Of a stretch of 5,968 nucleotides of DNA, positions 1 to 5,827 are shown in pieces. Under the pieces are notes generated by a model that worked only from the letters and a program-made list of their open reading frames with translations, made no database searches and was not told the origin of the DNA. The position numbers and the translations under genes are program-made. The first letter of the stretch is position 1. Each line of letters starts with the position of its first letter. Source of the stretch: Spirochaetales bacterium UBA4629 (GTDB lineage: Bacteria; Spirochaetota; Spirochaetia; Sphaerochaetales; Sphaerochaetaceae); the NCBI GenBank assembly GCA_002406055.1, contig DHMZ01000018.1:1-5968 (forward strand), given 5' to 3'.

Positions 1-8
1 CCTTATTT

Positions 9-1448
9 TTATAGAGAATCTCGAATAGATTTTATCTCTTTAATTAATCTCTCAAAGTTCTCTCTTTCGAGTCTTGGATTAAGAAGAGTAAACTTTAACA
101 TGACCCTTCCATTCATTACTGTTTGTCCAATAACAATGCCTTTTTCTAGTAGTCTTCTTCTTACCTTCTTGTTGCATTCGTCTCCATCTTTTAAGGCGAA
201 AACAACACTTGAGATTTCGGGAGCAACAGGAACGATAAAGTCTGGATCATCTTTTATCATTGAATAGAAAAGAGAGGCATTATCTACAAGCTTTGTAATA
301 AGAGCATCATATCCATCTTTACCCCTTGTTTGGAAGGCCATAAAGACCTTTAGAGCATCAAAACGTCTTGTAGTTTGCATGCTCTTACCAACAAGATTGA
401 TGTATCCATCCTCTTCATCCTCTTCTCTATTTAAATAATCAGCATGGAGCTCAAAGGCATCCAAGAGTGTCTTATTTTTAACAAGAACAACAGAACATGA
501 AATAGGAAGAAGGAACATCTTGTGAAAGTCTATAGTAATAGAGTCTGCAAGAGAGAGGTATTTTACTCTATTTGAGTATTTATTGCTCATTACTAAAGCA
601 GAGCCATAAGCTGCATCAGCGTGAAGGTGCATATTGTATTTATCACATACTTCTCGCATAGCTTTAAGGTTATCGATAGAACCAAAGTCTGTAGTTCCAA
701 TAGTAGCAACAGCACAATAAGGAAGGAGGCCATTTTCTATGTCTTCTTCTACCATCTTCTTAAATAGAGGAATATCTATCTGACACTTATCATTAACAGG
801 TAGCTTTCTTACGCTCTCATAGCCTAAACCTAAGAAGTGTGATGCCTTATCCATAGAAAAATGAGAAATGCTAGATGTATAGAGTCTAAGCTTACTATAC
901 TCTTTTGGAAGGCCATTCTTCTTAACATCACAATTTAATACTTTCTTTATATAGCTATCACGAGCCATAAGAATAGCAGAGATGTTGGATTGAGAACCGC
1001 CAGATGTGAATGTTCCATCTCCATCTTCACTATAACCATAGAGCTTTAAGAGTCCATGAATTACGCTTTCTTCTATCTCTGTAGCACTTGGGCCTTGGTC
1101 CCAACTATCCATGCTGTCATTATATGTTGCTATCAAAAGCTCTGAGCTGATAGTTTCAAGCAAAGATGGCGAATGTAAGTGTGGCATATAGTTAGTTGAC
1201 CAAGTTCTTAAAAGAGATGGAAGAATCGTTTCTTCCACCTTTTTAAGTGTCTCATCAAAACCAACACCTTTTTCAGGAAGGAAGCCTAAAGAGTTAACTT
1301 CCTTCCTTAAAACATATGGATTAATGCCAGAAAAGGCTTCATCGTCCTTAATGTTATTTAAGAAAGCGCTTACTGTCTTTTCAATAACACTCTTATATTC
1401 TTTTTCTACATTTTCAGTAGGAGCAAAGATATATGGAAAATCAGACAT
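9..1448 (-). CDS. ddc: L-2,4-diaminobutyrate decarboxylase (PLP-dependent, group II decarboxylase family)
   Basis: This 479-residue cytoplasmic enzyme should decarboxylate L-2,4-diaminobutyrate to 1,3-diaminopropane. Visible group II PLP-decarboxylase motifs are the phosphate-binding segment FTSGGSQSN (about 147-155), a histidine in SISHFSMDKA (H196) expected to stack on the cofactor, HADAAYG (276-282, with D278 for the pyridine nitrogen) and DSITIDFHK (302-310), whose K310 should form the Schiff base. The segment HADYLNREED followed by QTTRRFDALK (335-367) is, from memory of the family, characteristic of the diaminobutyrate branch rather than glutamate or aromatic amino acid decarboxylases. 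It is slightly shorter than the roughly 510-residue proteobacterial enzymes. The ATG overlaps the end of dat by 8 bases, and only a weak purine stretch (AAAGA) precedes it, so translation is probably coupled to dat. Substrate is inferred mainly from the dat neighbour; another diamino or aromatic acid is less likely. Confidence 0.9.
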   Translation of the reverse strand: MSDFPYIFAPTENVEKEYKSVIEKTVSAFLNNIKDDEAFSGINPYVLRKEVNSLGFLPEKGVGFDETLKKVEETILPSLLRTWSTNYMPHLHSPSLLETISSELLIATYNDSMDSWDQGPSATEIEESVIHGLLKLYGYSEDGDGTFTSGGSQSNISAILMARDSYIKKVLNCDVKKNGLPKEYSKLRLYTSSISHFSMDKASHFLGLGYESVRKLPVNDKCQIDIPLFKKMVEEDIENGLLPYCAVATIGTTDFGSIDNLKAMREVCDKYNMHLHADAAYGSALVMSNKYSNRVKYLSLADSITIDFHKMFLLPISCSVVLVKNKTLLDAFELHADYLNREEDEEDGYINLVGKSMQTTRRFDALKVFMAFQTRGKDGYDALITKLVDNASLFYSMIKDDPDFIVPVAPEISSVVFALKDGDECNKKVRRRLLEKGIVIGQTVMNGRVMLKFTLLNPRLERENFERLIKEIKSIRDSL

Positions 1449-2790
1449 AATCTTTATTTACAGATCTAACGACCTTTTCAAATATTTCGATTCCCTTGAG
1501 TAAATCTTCATCACTTATATTCAACGCTGTAAGACATCTCATAACAGAACCGTAACGTCCACCCTTCTCCATTACAAGGCCATGTTCAAAGCATTCTTTC
1601 TGTACACGAGCACAGACAGTACCGCTCTCAAGAGGATGACCCATAAGGTCCTTTTCGCCATTTGGATCAACAAACTCGATACCAAGCATTAAGCCTTTAC
1701 CTCTAACGTCCCCAATAATTGGGCACTCTTTCTGAAGAGCAAGAAGCCTGTTCTTAAAGAGTTCTCCCTTTCTCACGACATCAGCTAAGAATTCAGGTTT
1801 ACTAATTCTCTTCATAACAACAGTACCTGCTGCCATAGCAAGTTGGTTGCCTCTAAAAGTTCCTGCATGGCTACCTGGTCCCCAAACATCGAGTTTTTTG
1901 TTATAAATAACAACACTCATTGGCTGAGTTCCTCCAATTGCTTTTGAGGCTAAAATAACATCTGGTACAATATTAGCATATTCGAAGGCAAAAACACGTC
2001 CACTGCGTCCCATTCCACACTGAATCTCATCACAGATGAGTGGGATATCTAACTCTGCAGTAACTCTACGAATTGCTTGTAAAAATTCAACAGGAGCAGG
2101 AATTACTCCACCTTCTCCTTGAATTGGTTCAATGATAACACAAGCTGGCTTACTAACGCCACTTTCAGGGTCTTTAAGTAGACGTTCAAAATAATTAGCA
2201 CATGCTTTTGTGCCCGCTTCTCCCCCTAATCCCATAGGACAACGATAAGAGTATGGATAAGGCATAAACTGAACCCCTGGCATGAGGTTTGGAACTTGAG
2301 ACTTTGCATAGCAGTTGCCAGTTACAGCCATTGCGCCATGGCCCATGCCATGATAGCCACCACTAAATGCTATAACAGTACTTCTCTTTGTAGCAATCTT
2401 ACATAGCTTAATTGCAGCATCTGTAGCATCTGTTCCTGAAGGTGAACAAAACTGAATCTTCACATCTTTCGCCATGTCAAATGGAAGAATAGAATGAATT
2501 GTCTCAATAAACTCGTCTTTGGTTGGAGTTGTTAAATCAAGAGTGTGAAGAGGCGAACCTGACTCAATTAAATCAACCATGCTCTTATTTACTTCATCAT
2601 CATTGTGACCTAAAGCCAAGGTACCAGCACCACAAAGGAAATCGATATACTTATTTCCTTCAACATCCTCTAGCGTTACGCCTTTTGCCTTTTTAAGTGC
2701 AAATGGAAACTTTCTAGGATAACTTCTTGCAGAAGATTCAAACTCATTCTGGCGATCAGTGAAATACTTGTTAGTTAATGTTTCGTTCAT
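1441..2790 (-). CDS. dat: L-2,4-diaminobutyrate:2-oxoglutarate 4-aminotransferase (class III)
   Basis: This 449-residue PLP enzyme should transfer an amino group from glutamate to L-aspartate 4-semialdehyde, giving L-2,4-diaminobutyrate. Class III aminotransferase signatures are present in order: the cofactor-phosphate segment SPSGTDATDA (116-125), GGYHGMGHGA (144-153), IIEPIQGEGG (219-228), DEIQCGMGR (254-262, D254) and LASKAIGGTQP (280-290) with the expected Schiff-base lysine K283; T311 lies in GTFRGNQ. Length and motifs fit Dat of Acinetobacter and Haemophilus and also EctB-type enzymes, but the immediately following decarboxylase makes diaminopropane synthesis much more likely than ectoine synthesis, since no ectA or ectC is present here. 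The ATG at 2790 is preceded by AAGGA (2804-2800) at 9 bases. It is the first gene of a dat-ddc operon. GABA or ornithine aminotransferase is the main alternative name. Confidence 0.92.
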   Translation of the reverse strand: MNETLTNKYFTDRQNEFESSARSYPRKFPFALKKAKGVTLEDVEGNKYIDFLCGAGTLALGHNDDEVNKSMVDLIESGSPLHTLDLTTPTKDEFIETIHSILPFDMAKDVKIQFCSPSGTDATDAAIKLCKIATKRSTVIAFSGGYHGMGHGAMAVTGNCYAKSQVPNLMPGVQFMPYPYSYRCPMGLGGEAGTKACANYFERLLKDPESGVSKPACVIIEPIQGEGGVIPAPVEFLQAIRRVTAELDIPLICDEIQCGMGRSGRVFAFEYANIVPDVILASKAIGGTQPMSVVIYNKKLDVWGPGSHAGTFRGNQLAMAAGTVVMKRISKPEFLADVVRKGELFKNRLLALQKECPIIGDVRGKGLMLGIEFVDPNGEKDLMGHPLESGTVCARVQKECFEHGLVMEKGGRYGSVMRCLTALNISDEDLLKGIEIFEKVVRSVNKDYV

Positions 2791-2799
2791 TACCTTACA

Positions 2800-2804
2800 T
2801 CCTT
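2800..2804 (-). promoter_or_regulatory. Ribosome binding site of dat
   Basis: AAGGA on the minus strand lies 9 bases before the ATG at 2790 and supports this start. A second AAGG (2796-2793) sits too close to the ATG to be the main site. Confidence 0.6.
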
Positions 2805-2814
2805 ATTCCATAAA

Positions 2815-2857
2815 AAACTTTTTCTGGGTGTTTTCCCAGCCCCTAATTTTTAAGTTT
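2815..2857 (-). promoter_or_regulatory. Possible stem-loop in the dat leader
   Basis: On the minus strand an inner perfect stem CTGGG/CCCAG (2839-2835 with 2828-2824) encloses the loop AAAACA. An outer pairing AAACTT/AAGTTT (2857-2852 with 2820-2815) can close it, leaving unequal internal loops of 12 and 3 bases. The outer 3' strand runs into TTT just before the Shine-Dalgarno region. It could be a 5' regulatory hairpin or a weak attenuator of dat-ddc. It matches no riboswitch class that I recognise, and the pairing is short enough to be chance. Confidence 0.3.
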
Positions 2858-2905
2858 GCTCTTCACTATTTACATCAATCACCGAAAGATAATAAAAAGT
2901 TAATA

Positions 2906-2942
2906 AGCCCGTTTATAGTACCAACAAATAAACTCAAGGGCT
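2906..2942 (-). terminator. Probable terminator of the ttcA-like gene (bulged stem-loop)
   Basis: Read on the minus strand, AGCCC, a 4-base one-sided bulge TTGA, GTTTAT, an 11-base loop, then ATAAAC and GGGCT form 5 + 6 base pairs. The sequence after the stem is T-rich (TATTAACTTTTTATT) but not an uninterrupted T-tract. It begins 18 bases after the stop codon of the ttcA-like gene, the expected position for an intrinsic terminator. A protein-binding operator ahead of dat is the alternative. Confidence 0.45.
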
Positions 2943-2960
2943 ACATTAAAACTCTTTTTT

Positions 2961-3806
2961 TTACATTTTTTTCTTTTTGTTGTAGTCGGAGAGAAATGAG
3001 ATCTTCTCTTCATCATTTCTATAGCCTGGAAATGTAGAAACAAAAACATTATGAACACTGTTAAGAAGAGAGTCTTCAATATATGGGTTAGAATACTTTA
3101 ATCCGCTTATAAGTCTTTTAACTTCCTCTCTTTTACTTCCACTGCCATCTTCCTTGTTTTTCTTAGTAACAGAACATGCACATTGAATAAATGATAACTC
3201 ATTATATTCACACCAAGAGAGAATAGCACTCTCTTTGACTCTATATAATGGCCTTATTAGTTCCATGTTTTCATAATTCTGACTTTTTAGTTTTGGAGGC
3301 ATAGTCTTAATTTCAGAAGAATAGAACATTCCCATAAGAACAGTCTCGATTACATCGTTAAGATGATGGCCTAGTGCTATTTTATTGCATCCCTTTCTTT
3401 CAGCCTCTTTATATAAATAGCCTCGTCGCATCTTTGCACAAAGATAGCAAGGGTACTTCTCTTCTTTTGATGCAATAGAGAAAATCTCTGTTTTGAAGAT
3501 ATCTGCTTGAATATTCAAAAGAGATAAGTTCTTTTTTATTTGATCCATGGTCTCTTGGCTGTAGCCAGGATCCATAACAATATATTCCAGAGAATATGGA
3601 AAATCAGAAACACGAGATAGCATTCTTAAAAGCAAAGCCAAGAGCATAGAATCTTTTCCACCAGATATACAAACGGCTATCTTGTCACCTTCTTTAAGTA
3701 GCTCATAGCTTTTAAGACTATCGATAAATGGAACCCATATATCTTTTCTAAATTTTTTAAGAATAGAATTTTCTATTCTTTGGTAAGGAGAAAGTACTCT
3801 TTTCAT
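2961..3806 (-). CDS. TtcA-family PP-loop ATPase (tRNA 2-thiocytidine synthetase-like)
   Basis: This 281-residue protein belongs to the PP-loop (N-type) ATP pyrophosphatase superfamily. The ATP-binding P-loop SGGKDS is at 48-53, and LGHHLND at 145-151 matches the GHHxxD motif of TtcA and TtuA. CYLC (C120, C123) corresponds to the CxxC that, with a later cysteine, binds the Fe-S cluster in TtcA; QCACS (C209/C211) offers the third ligand. There is no N-terminal zinc-binding CxxC pair as in TtuA, which favours TtcA, the enzyme that thiolates cytidine 32 of certain tRNAs. The C-terminus is lysine-rich (KKKKM). ATG at 3806 is the first usable start: an in-frame TAA lies two codons upstream. Its Shine-Dalgarno is poor (AAGAG touching the ATG). 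Family is firm; the exact tRNA substrate is inferred, so no symbol is given. It is divergent from the rubredoxin operon and alone or upstream of dat. Confidence 0.85.
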   Translation of the reverse strand: MKRVLSPYQRIENSILKKFRKDIWVPFIDSLKSYELLKEGDKIAVCISGGKDSMLLALLLRMLSRVSDFPYSLEYIVMDPGYSQETMDQIKKNLSLLNIQADIFKTEIFSIASKEEKYPCYLCAKMRRGYLYKEAERKGCNKIALGHHLNDVIETVLMGMFYSSEIKTMPPKLKSQNYENMELIRPLYRVKESAILSWCEYNELSFIQCACSVTKKNKEDGSGSKREEVKRLISGLKYSNPYIEDSLLNSVHNVFVSTFPGYRNDEEKISFLSDYNKKKKM

Positions 3807-3841
3807 CTCTTATGTAATAACACAAAGACGAAGAGAAGAAA

Positions 3842-3874
3842 TAGGCAAAAAACAATTCTTTTTTATTTCGCCTA
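3842..3874 (-). promoter_or_regulatory. Inverted repeat in the ttcA-like leader
   Basis: TAGGC (3842-3846) pairs with GCCTA (3870-3874). Directly inside, AAAAAA (3847-3852) pairs with TTTTTT (3859-3864) around the loop CAATTC, leaving a 5-base one-sided bulge ATTTC. In the minus-strand transcript the stem is followed by a pyrimidine run (TTTCTTCTCTTC), so it could be a leader hairpin or attenuator; as DNA it could be an operator between the two divergent genes. The pairing is visible; the role is inferred. Confidence 0.35.
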
Positions 3875-3898
3875 GTTTATTTCCACTTTCAAGCTTAA

Positions 3899-3904
3899 AT
3901 TATA
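3899..3904 (-). promoter_or_regulatory. Candidate -10 element facing the ttcA-like gene
   Basis: A perfect TATAAT occurs on the minus strand about 93 bases before the ATG. No good -35 is present at 16-18 bases upstream (GATATC at a 17-base spacing is poor), so the promoter is tentative. In AT-rich DNA such hexamers arise by chance. Confidence 0.3.
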
Positions 3905-3912
3905 GTTATATA
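3901..3912 (+). promoter_or_regulatory. Candidate -10 region facing the rubredoxin operon
   Basis: TATAGT (3901-3906) and TATATA (3907-3912) lie in tandem 18-29 bases before the ATG at 3930. No clear -35 is seen (TTTCCA at 3880-3885 is 15 bases from the first). Use of either would give a very short leader. It overlaps the opposite-strand TATAAT, so the two divergent promoters may compete. Confidence 0.25.
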
Positions 3913-3917
3913 CAAAA

Positions 3918-3923
3918 AGGAGA
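3918..3923 (+). promoter_or_regulatory. Strong ribosome binding site of the Hrb-type gene
   Basis: AGGAGA, within a longer AAAAAGGAGAT, has its GGAG core 7 bases before the ATG at 3930. It is the best Shine-Dalgarno in the window and fixes the start of the three-gene operon. Confidence 0.75.
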
Positions 3924-3929
3924 TATCTT

Positions 3930-4556
3930 ATGGATAACAATGCTCTTAGAAAAATTCCTTATGGCCTCTTTGTTCTTACTGCAAAGAATGAAACAAAAAT
4001 GAATGGATGTATTATCAACACTGCAATGCAGGTTGCAAATAAACCATTATCCATTTCCATCTCTATTAACAAGTCAAATTATACCTATGACATTATCAAA
4101 GAAACTAAGGCTTTCAATGTATCAGTAATAAGTGAAAAAGCAACATTTTCTCTCTTTAAGCATTTTGGTTTCCAAAGTGGTCGAGATATAGACAAATTTG
4201 ATTCTTTTTCATCTTGGTTAACGGCAAAAAACGGAATTCCTTTCATAACTGAAGGGACTAATGCTTATTTTTCTGTTAAAGTGACAGGTAGCGTTGATTT
4301 TGATTCTCATACAGTTTTCTATGGTACTGTTACAGATATGGAAGTTCTATCTGATGTAAAGAGTGCTACATATGACTACTACGCAGAAAATATAAAAGAA
4401 AAAAGAAAGACTACAGAAGGAGAGAAAAAAGAAGGAAAGATTGTTTGGGTTTGTACTGTATGTGGATATGAATATGAGGGAGACGTACTTCCAGCTGACT
4501 TTATATGCCCAATTTGCAAGCATCCAGCATCTGACTTTGTAAAAGAAATAAGATGA
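3930..4556 (+). CDS. Flavin reductase-rubredoxin fusion (high-molecular-weight rubredoxin type)
   Basis: This 208-residue soluble protein has two parts. Residues 5 to about 150 resemble the FMN-binding flavin-reductase-like split-barrel domain (KIPYGLFVLTA at the start, then NGCIINTAMQV). After a charged linker (about 154-171, rich in K and E) comes a rubredoxin domain, WVCTVCGYEYEGD...PADFICPICKHPASDF, with iron ligands C175, C178, C193 and C196. The domain uses a short loop between the two cysteine pairs, as in rubrerythrin-type rubredoxins. The architecture matches Hrb of Moorella, an NADH:flavin/rubredoxin electron carrier that feeds the flavodiiron protein FprA for NO or O2 reduction. 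No FprA, rubrerythrin or rubredoxin partner lies in the window, so the acceptor is unknown. The stop overlaps the next start as ATGA. First gene of the operon. Confidence 0.88.
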   Translation: MDNNALRKIPYGLFVLTAKNETKMNGCIINTAMQVANKPLSISISINKSNYTYDIIKETKAFNVSVISEKATFSLFKHFGFQSGRDIDKFDSFSSWLTAKNGIPFITEGTNAYFSVKVTGSVDFDSHTVFYGTVTDMEVLSDVKSATYDYYAENIKEKRKTTEGEKKEGKIVWVCTVCGYEYEGDVLPADFICPICKHPASDFVKEIR

Positions 4557-4915
4557 AAATAGCACTTCCAACTATTGAAGGATTAATTGCAAAAAAAGCA
4601 GATGAAGCAAAAACACTTTCTCTTTTTGGCACAGATGACGACGAAATACTTTCTTCTGAAGAGATAATCGTATCATCAGAAAAAGAATTAGTTAGTGTTC
4701 TGAAGGAAAGAAGAGTAGATGTCTTTATTTGTCTTTCATTAAGCTCAAAGCTAGTAATTGATCTAGCTTTGGCTAATATACAAATTATTGGGGGAATCAG
4801 GGGAAAAGCAGAAAAGGCTATAAAAGATTACCTTCTAGGCGAACTTGAAGGCGATGATTTTACCCTTGATTGTGAAAGCGGAAATTGTAATGGAGATTGT
4901 AGTCATTGTCACTAG
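4553..4915 (+). CDS. NifX/NifB-C-like small protein with cysteine-rich tail
   Basis: This 120-residue protein has the size and outline of the dinitrogenase iron-molybdenum cofactor biosynthesis domain (NifX, NafY, NifB C-terminus, and the orange-protein ORP group): an MKIALPT first strand, VDVFICLSLSSK (55-66), NIQIIGGIRG (75-84) and KDYLLGELEGDD (91-102). The usual early HFG metal/cofactor motif is not recognisable (ADEAKTLSLFG instead), so the relationship is distant. The tail after residue 106 is CESGNCNGDCSHCH with C107, C112, C116 and C119 plus two histidines, a probable metal or Fe-S site. The ATG overlaps the preceding stop (ATGA) and lacks a good Shine-Dalgarno, implying translational coupling to the flavoprotein. 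There are no nif genes here, so nitrogen fixation is not implied; a role in metal-cluster handling or redox is inferred. Confidence 0.72.
   Translation: MKIALPTIEGLIAKKADEAKTLSLFGTDDDEILSSEEIIVSSEKELVSVLKERRVDVFICLSLSSKLVIDLALANIQIIGGIRGKAEKAIKDYLLGELEGDDFTLDCESGNCNGDCSHCH
4892..4895 (+). promoter_or_regulatory. Ribosome binding site deciding the TTG start of the membrane protein
   Basis: GGAG lies 10 bases before TTG at 4906, inside the end of the preceding gene. An in-frame TAA at 4888-4890 rules out any earlier start, and the first in-frame ATG would remove about 60 residues and the first membrane helix. Confidence 0.5.
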
Positions 4916-5757
4916 AAGAACATAGTAAAAAAGAGAAGAATGGGAGCTTTCTCAACAAGCCTTATAACAATAAAAAAACTTTCATAGTTTTTTTTATTCT
5001 TAGAGCACTCGTTGTATTGATACTAATTAGATTGATTTATCAAAGGAATTTTGAAAGTGCTTTTACATGTGTACTAACACTAGTATTAATGCTAATTCCA
5101 TCTATATTCTCGCGTACCTTCCATGTATATCTTCCAACAGCACTAGAAGTTATTATTCTATGCTTTATATTTTGTGCAGAAATACTTGGAGAATTATCTT
5201 CTTTTTATATCTGGGTTCCTTATTGGGATATAATGCTTCATAGTATAAACGGCTTTCTATTTGCAGCTGTAGGATTTGCTATGGTCGATTTCTTTAATAG
5301 AAATGAACGTTTTTCATTTAAGCTCTCACCCCTCTTCTTGACCATCGTTGCTTTCTGTTTCTCAATGACAATTGGAGTATTGTGGGAGTTCTTTGAGTTT
5401 TGTGGAGATAGCATCTTTCATTTGGATATGCAAAAAGACTACGTTATTTCCACAATTTCTAGTGTTTCTTTAAATCCTCAAAAAGTAAATAAAGCCATAA
5501 TGAAAAAAGGCATTGTAGATACAATCCTCGTATATAAAGATGGCAGCACAGAAAGTCTCGGCTTAGGTGGATACTTAGATATCGGTTTAATTGACACAAT
5601 GAAAGATCTCTTTGTTAACTTCATTGGTGCTGTAATCTTCTCAATAATTGGCTATTTTTACGTCAAGCATGAAGGAAAAGGAAAGCTTGCAGCTTCCCTT
5701 ATTCCTCAAGTAGAAATGAACACAAAAGAAGAGAATAAAGAAATAAAAGACAACTAG
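4906..5757 (+). CDS. Six-helix membrane protein, DUF2238/YjdF-like
   Basis: This 283-residue integral membrane protein has a short charged N-terminus and hydrophobic helices at about 26-45, 51-67, 77-97, 112-130, 141-163 and 235-253. Conserved-looking polar residues in or near helices are WDIMLHSINGF (107-117), GVLWEFFEFCGD (157-168) and DIGLIDTMKDLFVNFIGA (225-242). This pattern of D-H, WE-FE-D and DTM-DL-N-GA is typical of the DUF2238/YjdF-type family, whose function is unknown to me. The stretch 165-232 between helices 5 and 6 is a hydrophilic insert (KDGSTESLGLGGYLDIG) that would face outside if the N-terminus is inside. It starts at TTG, overlapping the preceding gene by 10 bases, so it is co-translated with it. 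It may anchor the operon's redox proteins at the membrane or act independently; nothing in the sequence shows which. Confidence 0.75.
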   Translation: MSLEEHSKKEKNGSFLNKPYNNKKTFIVFFILRALVVLILIRLIYQRNFESAFTCVLTLVLMLIPSIFSRTFHVYLPTALEVIILCFIFCAEILGELSSFYIWVPYWDIMLHSINGFLFAAVGFAMVDFFNRNERFSFKLSPLFLTIVAFCFSMTIGVLWEFFEFCGDSIFHLDMQKDYVISTISSVSLNPQKVNKAIMKKGIVDTILVYKDGSTESLGLGGYLDIGLIDTMKDLFVNFIGAVIFSIIGYFYVKHEGKGKLAASLIPQVEMNTKEENKEIKDN

Positions 5758-5775
5758 CTTTTTGATAATACTCGC

Positions 5776-5806
5776 TCCCATTGAATTTATAGTCCAATAA
5801 GAGGGA
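5776..5806. terminator. Weak bulged stem-loop between convergent genes
   Basis: TCCC and ATTG (5776-5783) pair with CAAT (5795-5798) and GGGA (5803-5806) around an 11-base loop, with a 4-base one-sided bulge AAGA. It begins 19 bases after the stop of the membrane protein. The plus-strand side is followed by AATTATTTAAAAT rather than a clean T-tract, so terminator function for the plus operon is tentative; on the minus strand there is no T-tract at all. Confidence 0.25.
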
Positions 5807-5827
5807 AATTATTTAAAATAGAGCTTA

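Larger units (their letters stand above)
2791..2960 (-). other. Intergenic region between ttcA-like gene and dat
   Basis: These 170 bases must hold the end of the ttcA-like transcript and, if dat is transcribed separately, its promoter. Besides the two stem-loops listed separately, a possible -35 is TTGATG (minus strand, 2878-2873), but the -10 at the right distance is poor (TTAAAA at a 19-base spacing), so no promoter is assigned. No convincing coding sequence lies here on either strand. Confidence 0.5.

Noticed and set aside
1441..2790. Ectoine biosynthesis (EctB)
   Set aside because: EctB is similar, but no ectA or ectC flanks it and the overlapping partner is a diaminobutyrate-type decarboxylase.
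2791..2812. Tiny start-stop frames (ATG GAA TAA; ATG TAA) just before dat
   Set aside because: They fall within the Shine-Dalgarno region, have no ribosome binding site of their own, and such frames are common by chance in AT-rich leaders.
2951..2990. Long T-runs on the plus strand
   Set aside because: They are the complement of the AAA/AAG codons and stop region of the ttcA-like gene (KKKKM end). No plus-strand gene upstream would need a terminator here.
2759..3037. Plus-strand open frame of 92 codons across the dat/ttcA gap
   Set aside because: It overlaps both genes antisense, is rich in F, S and H as expected from A-rich antisense DNA, resembles no family and has no good ribosome binding site.
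4347..4571. Minus-strand open frame of 74 codons
   Set aside because: It lies antisense to the rubredoxin domain and the start of the next gene; its F/S-rich protein is a shadow of the lysine-rich linker.
4553..4915. Nitrogen fixation locus
   Set aside because: Only a distant NifX-like domain is present, without nifH, D, K, B or E, and the domain is widespread in non-fixing anaerobes.
5758..5827. Promoter TTGATA (5762) / TATAGT (5788)
   Set aside because: The 20-base spacing is too long, and no plus-strand gene follows in the window.
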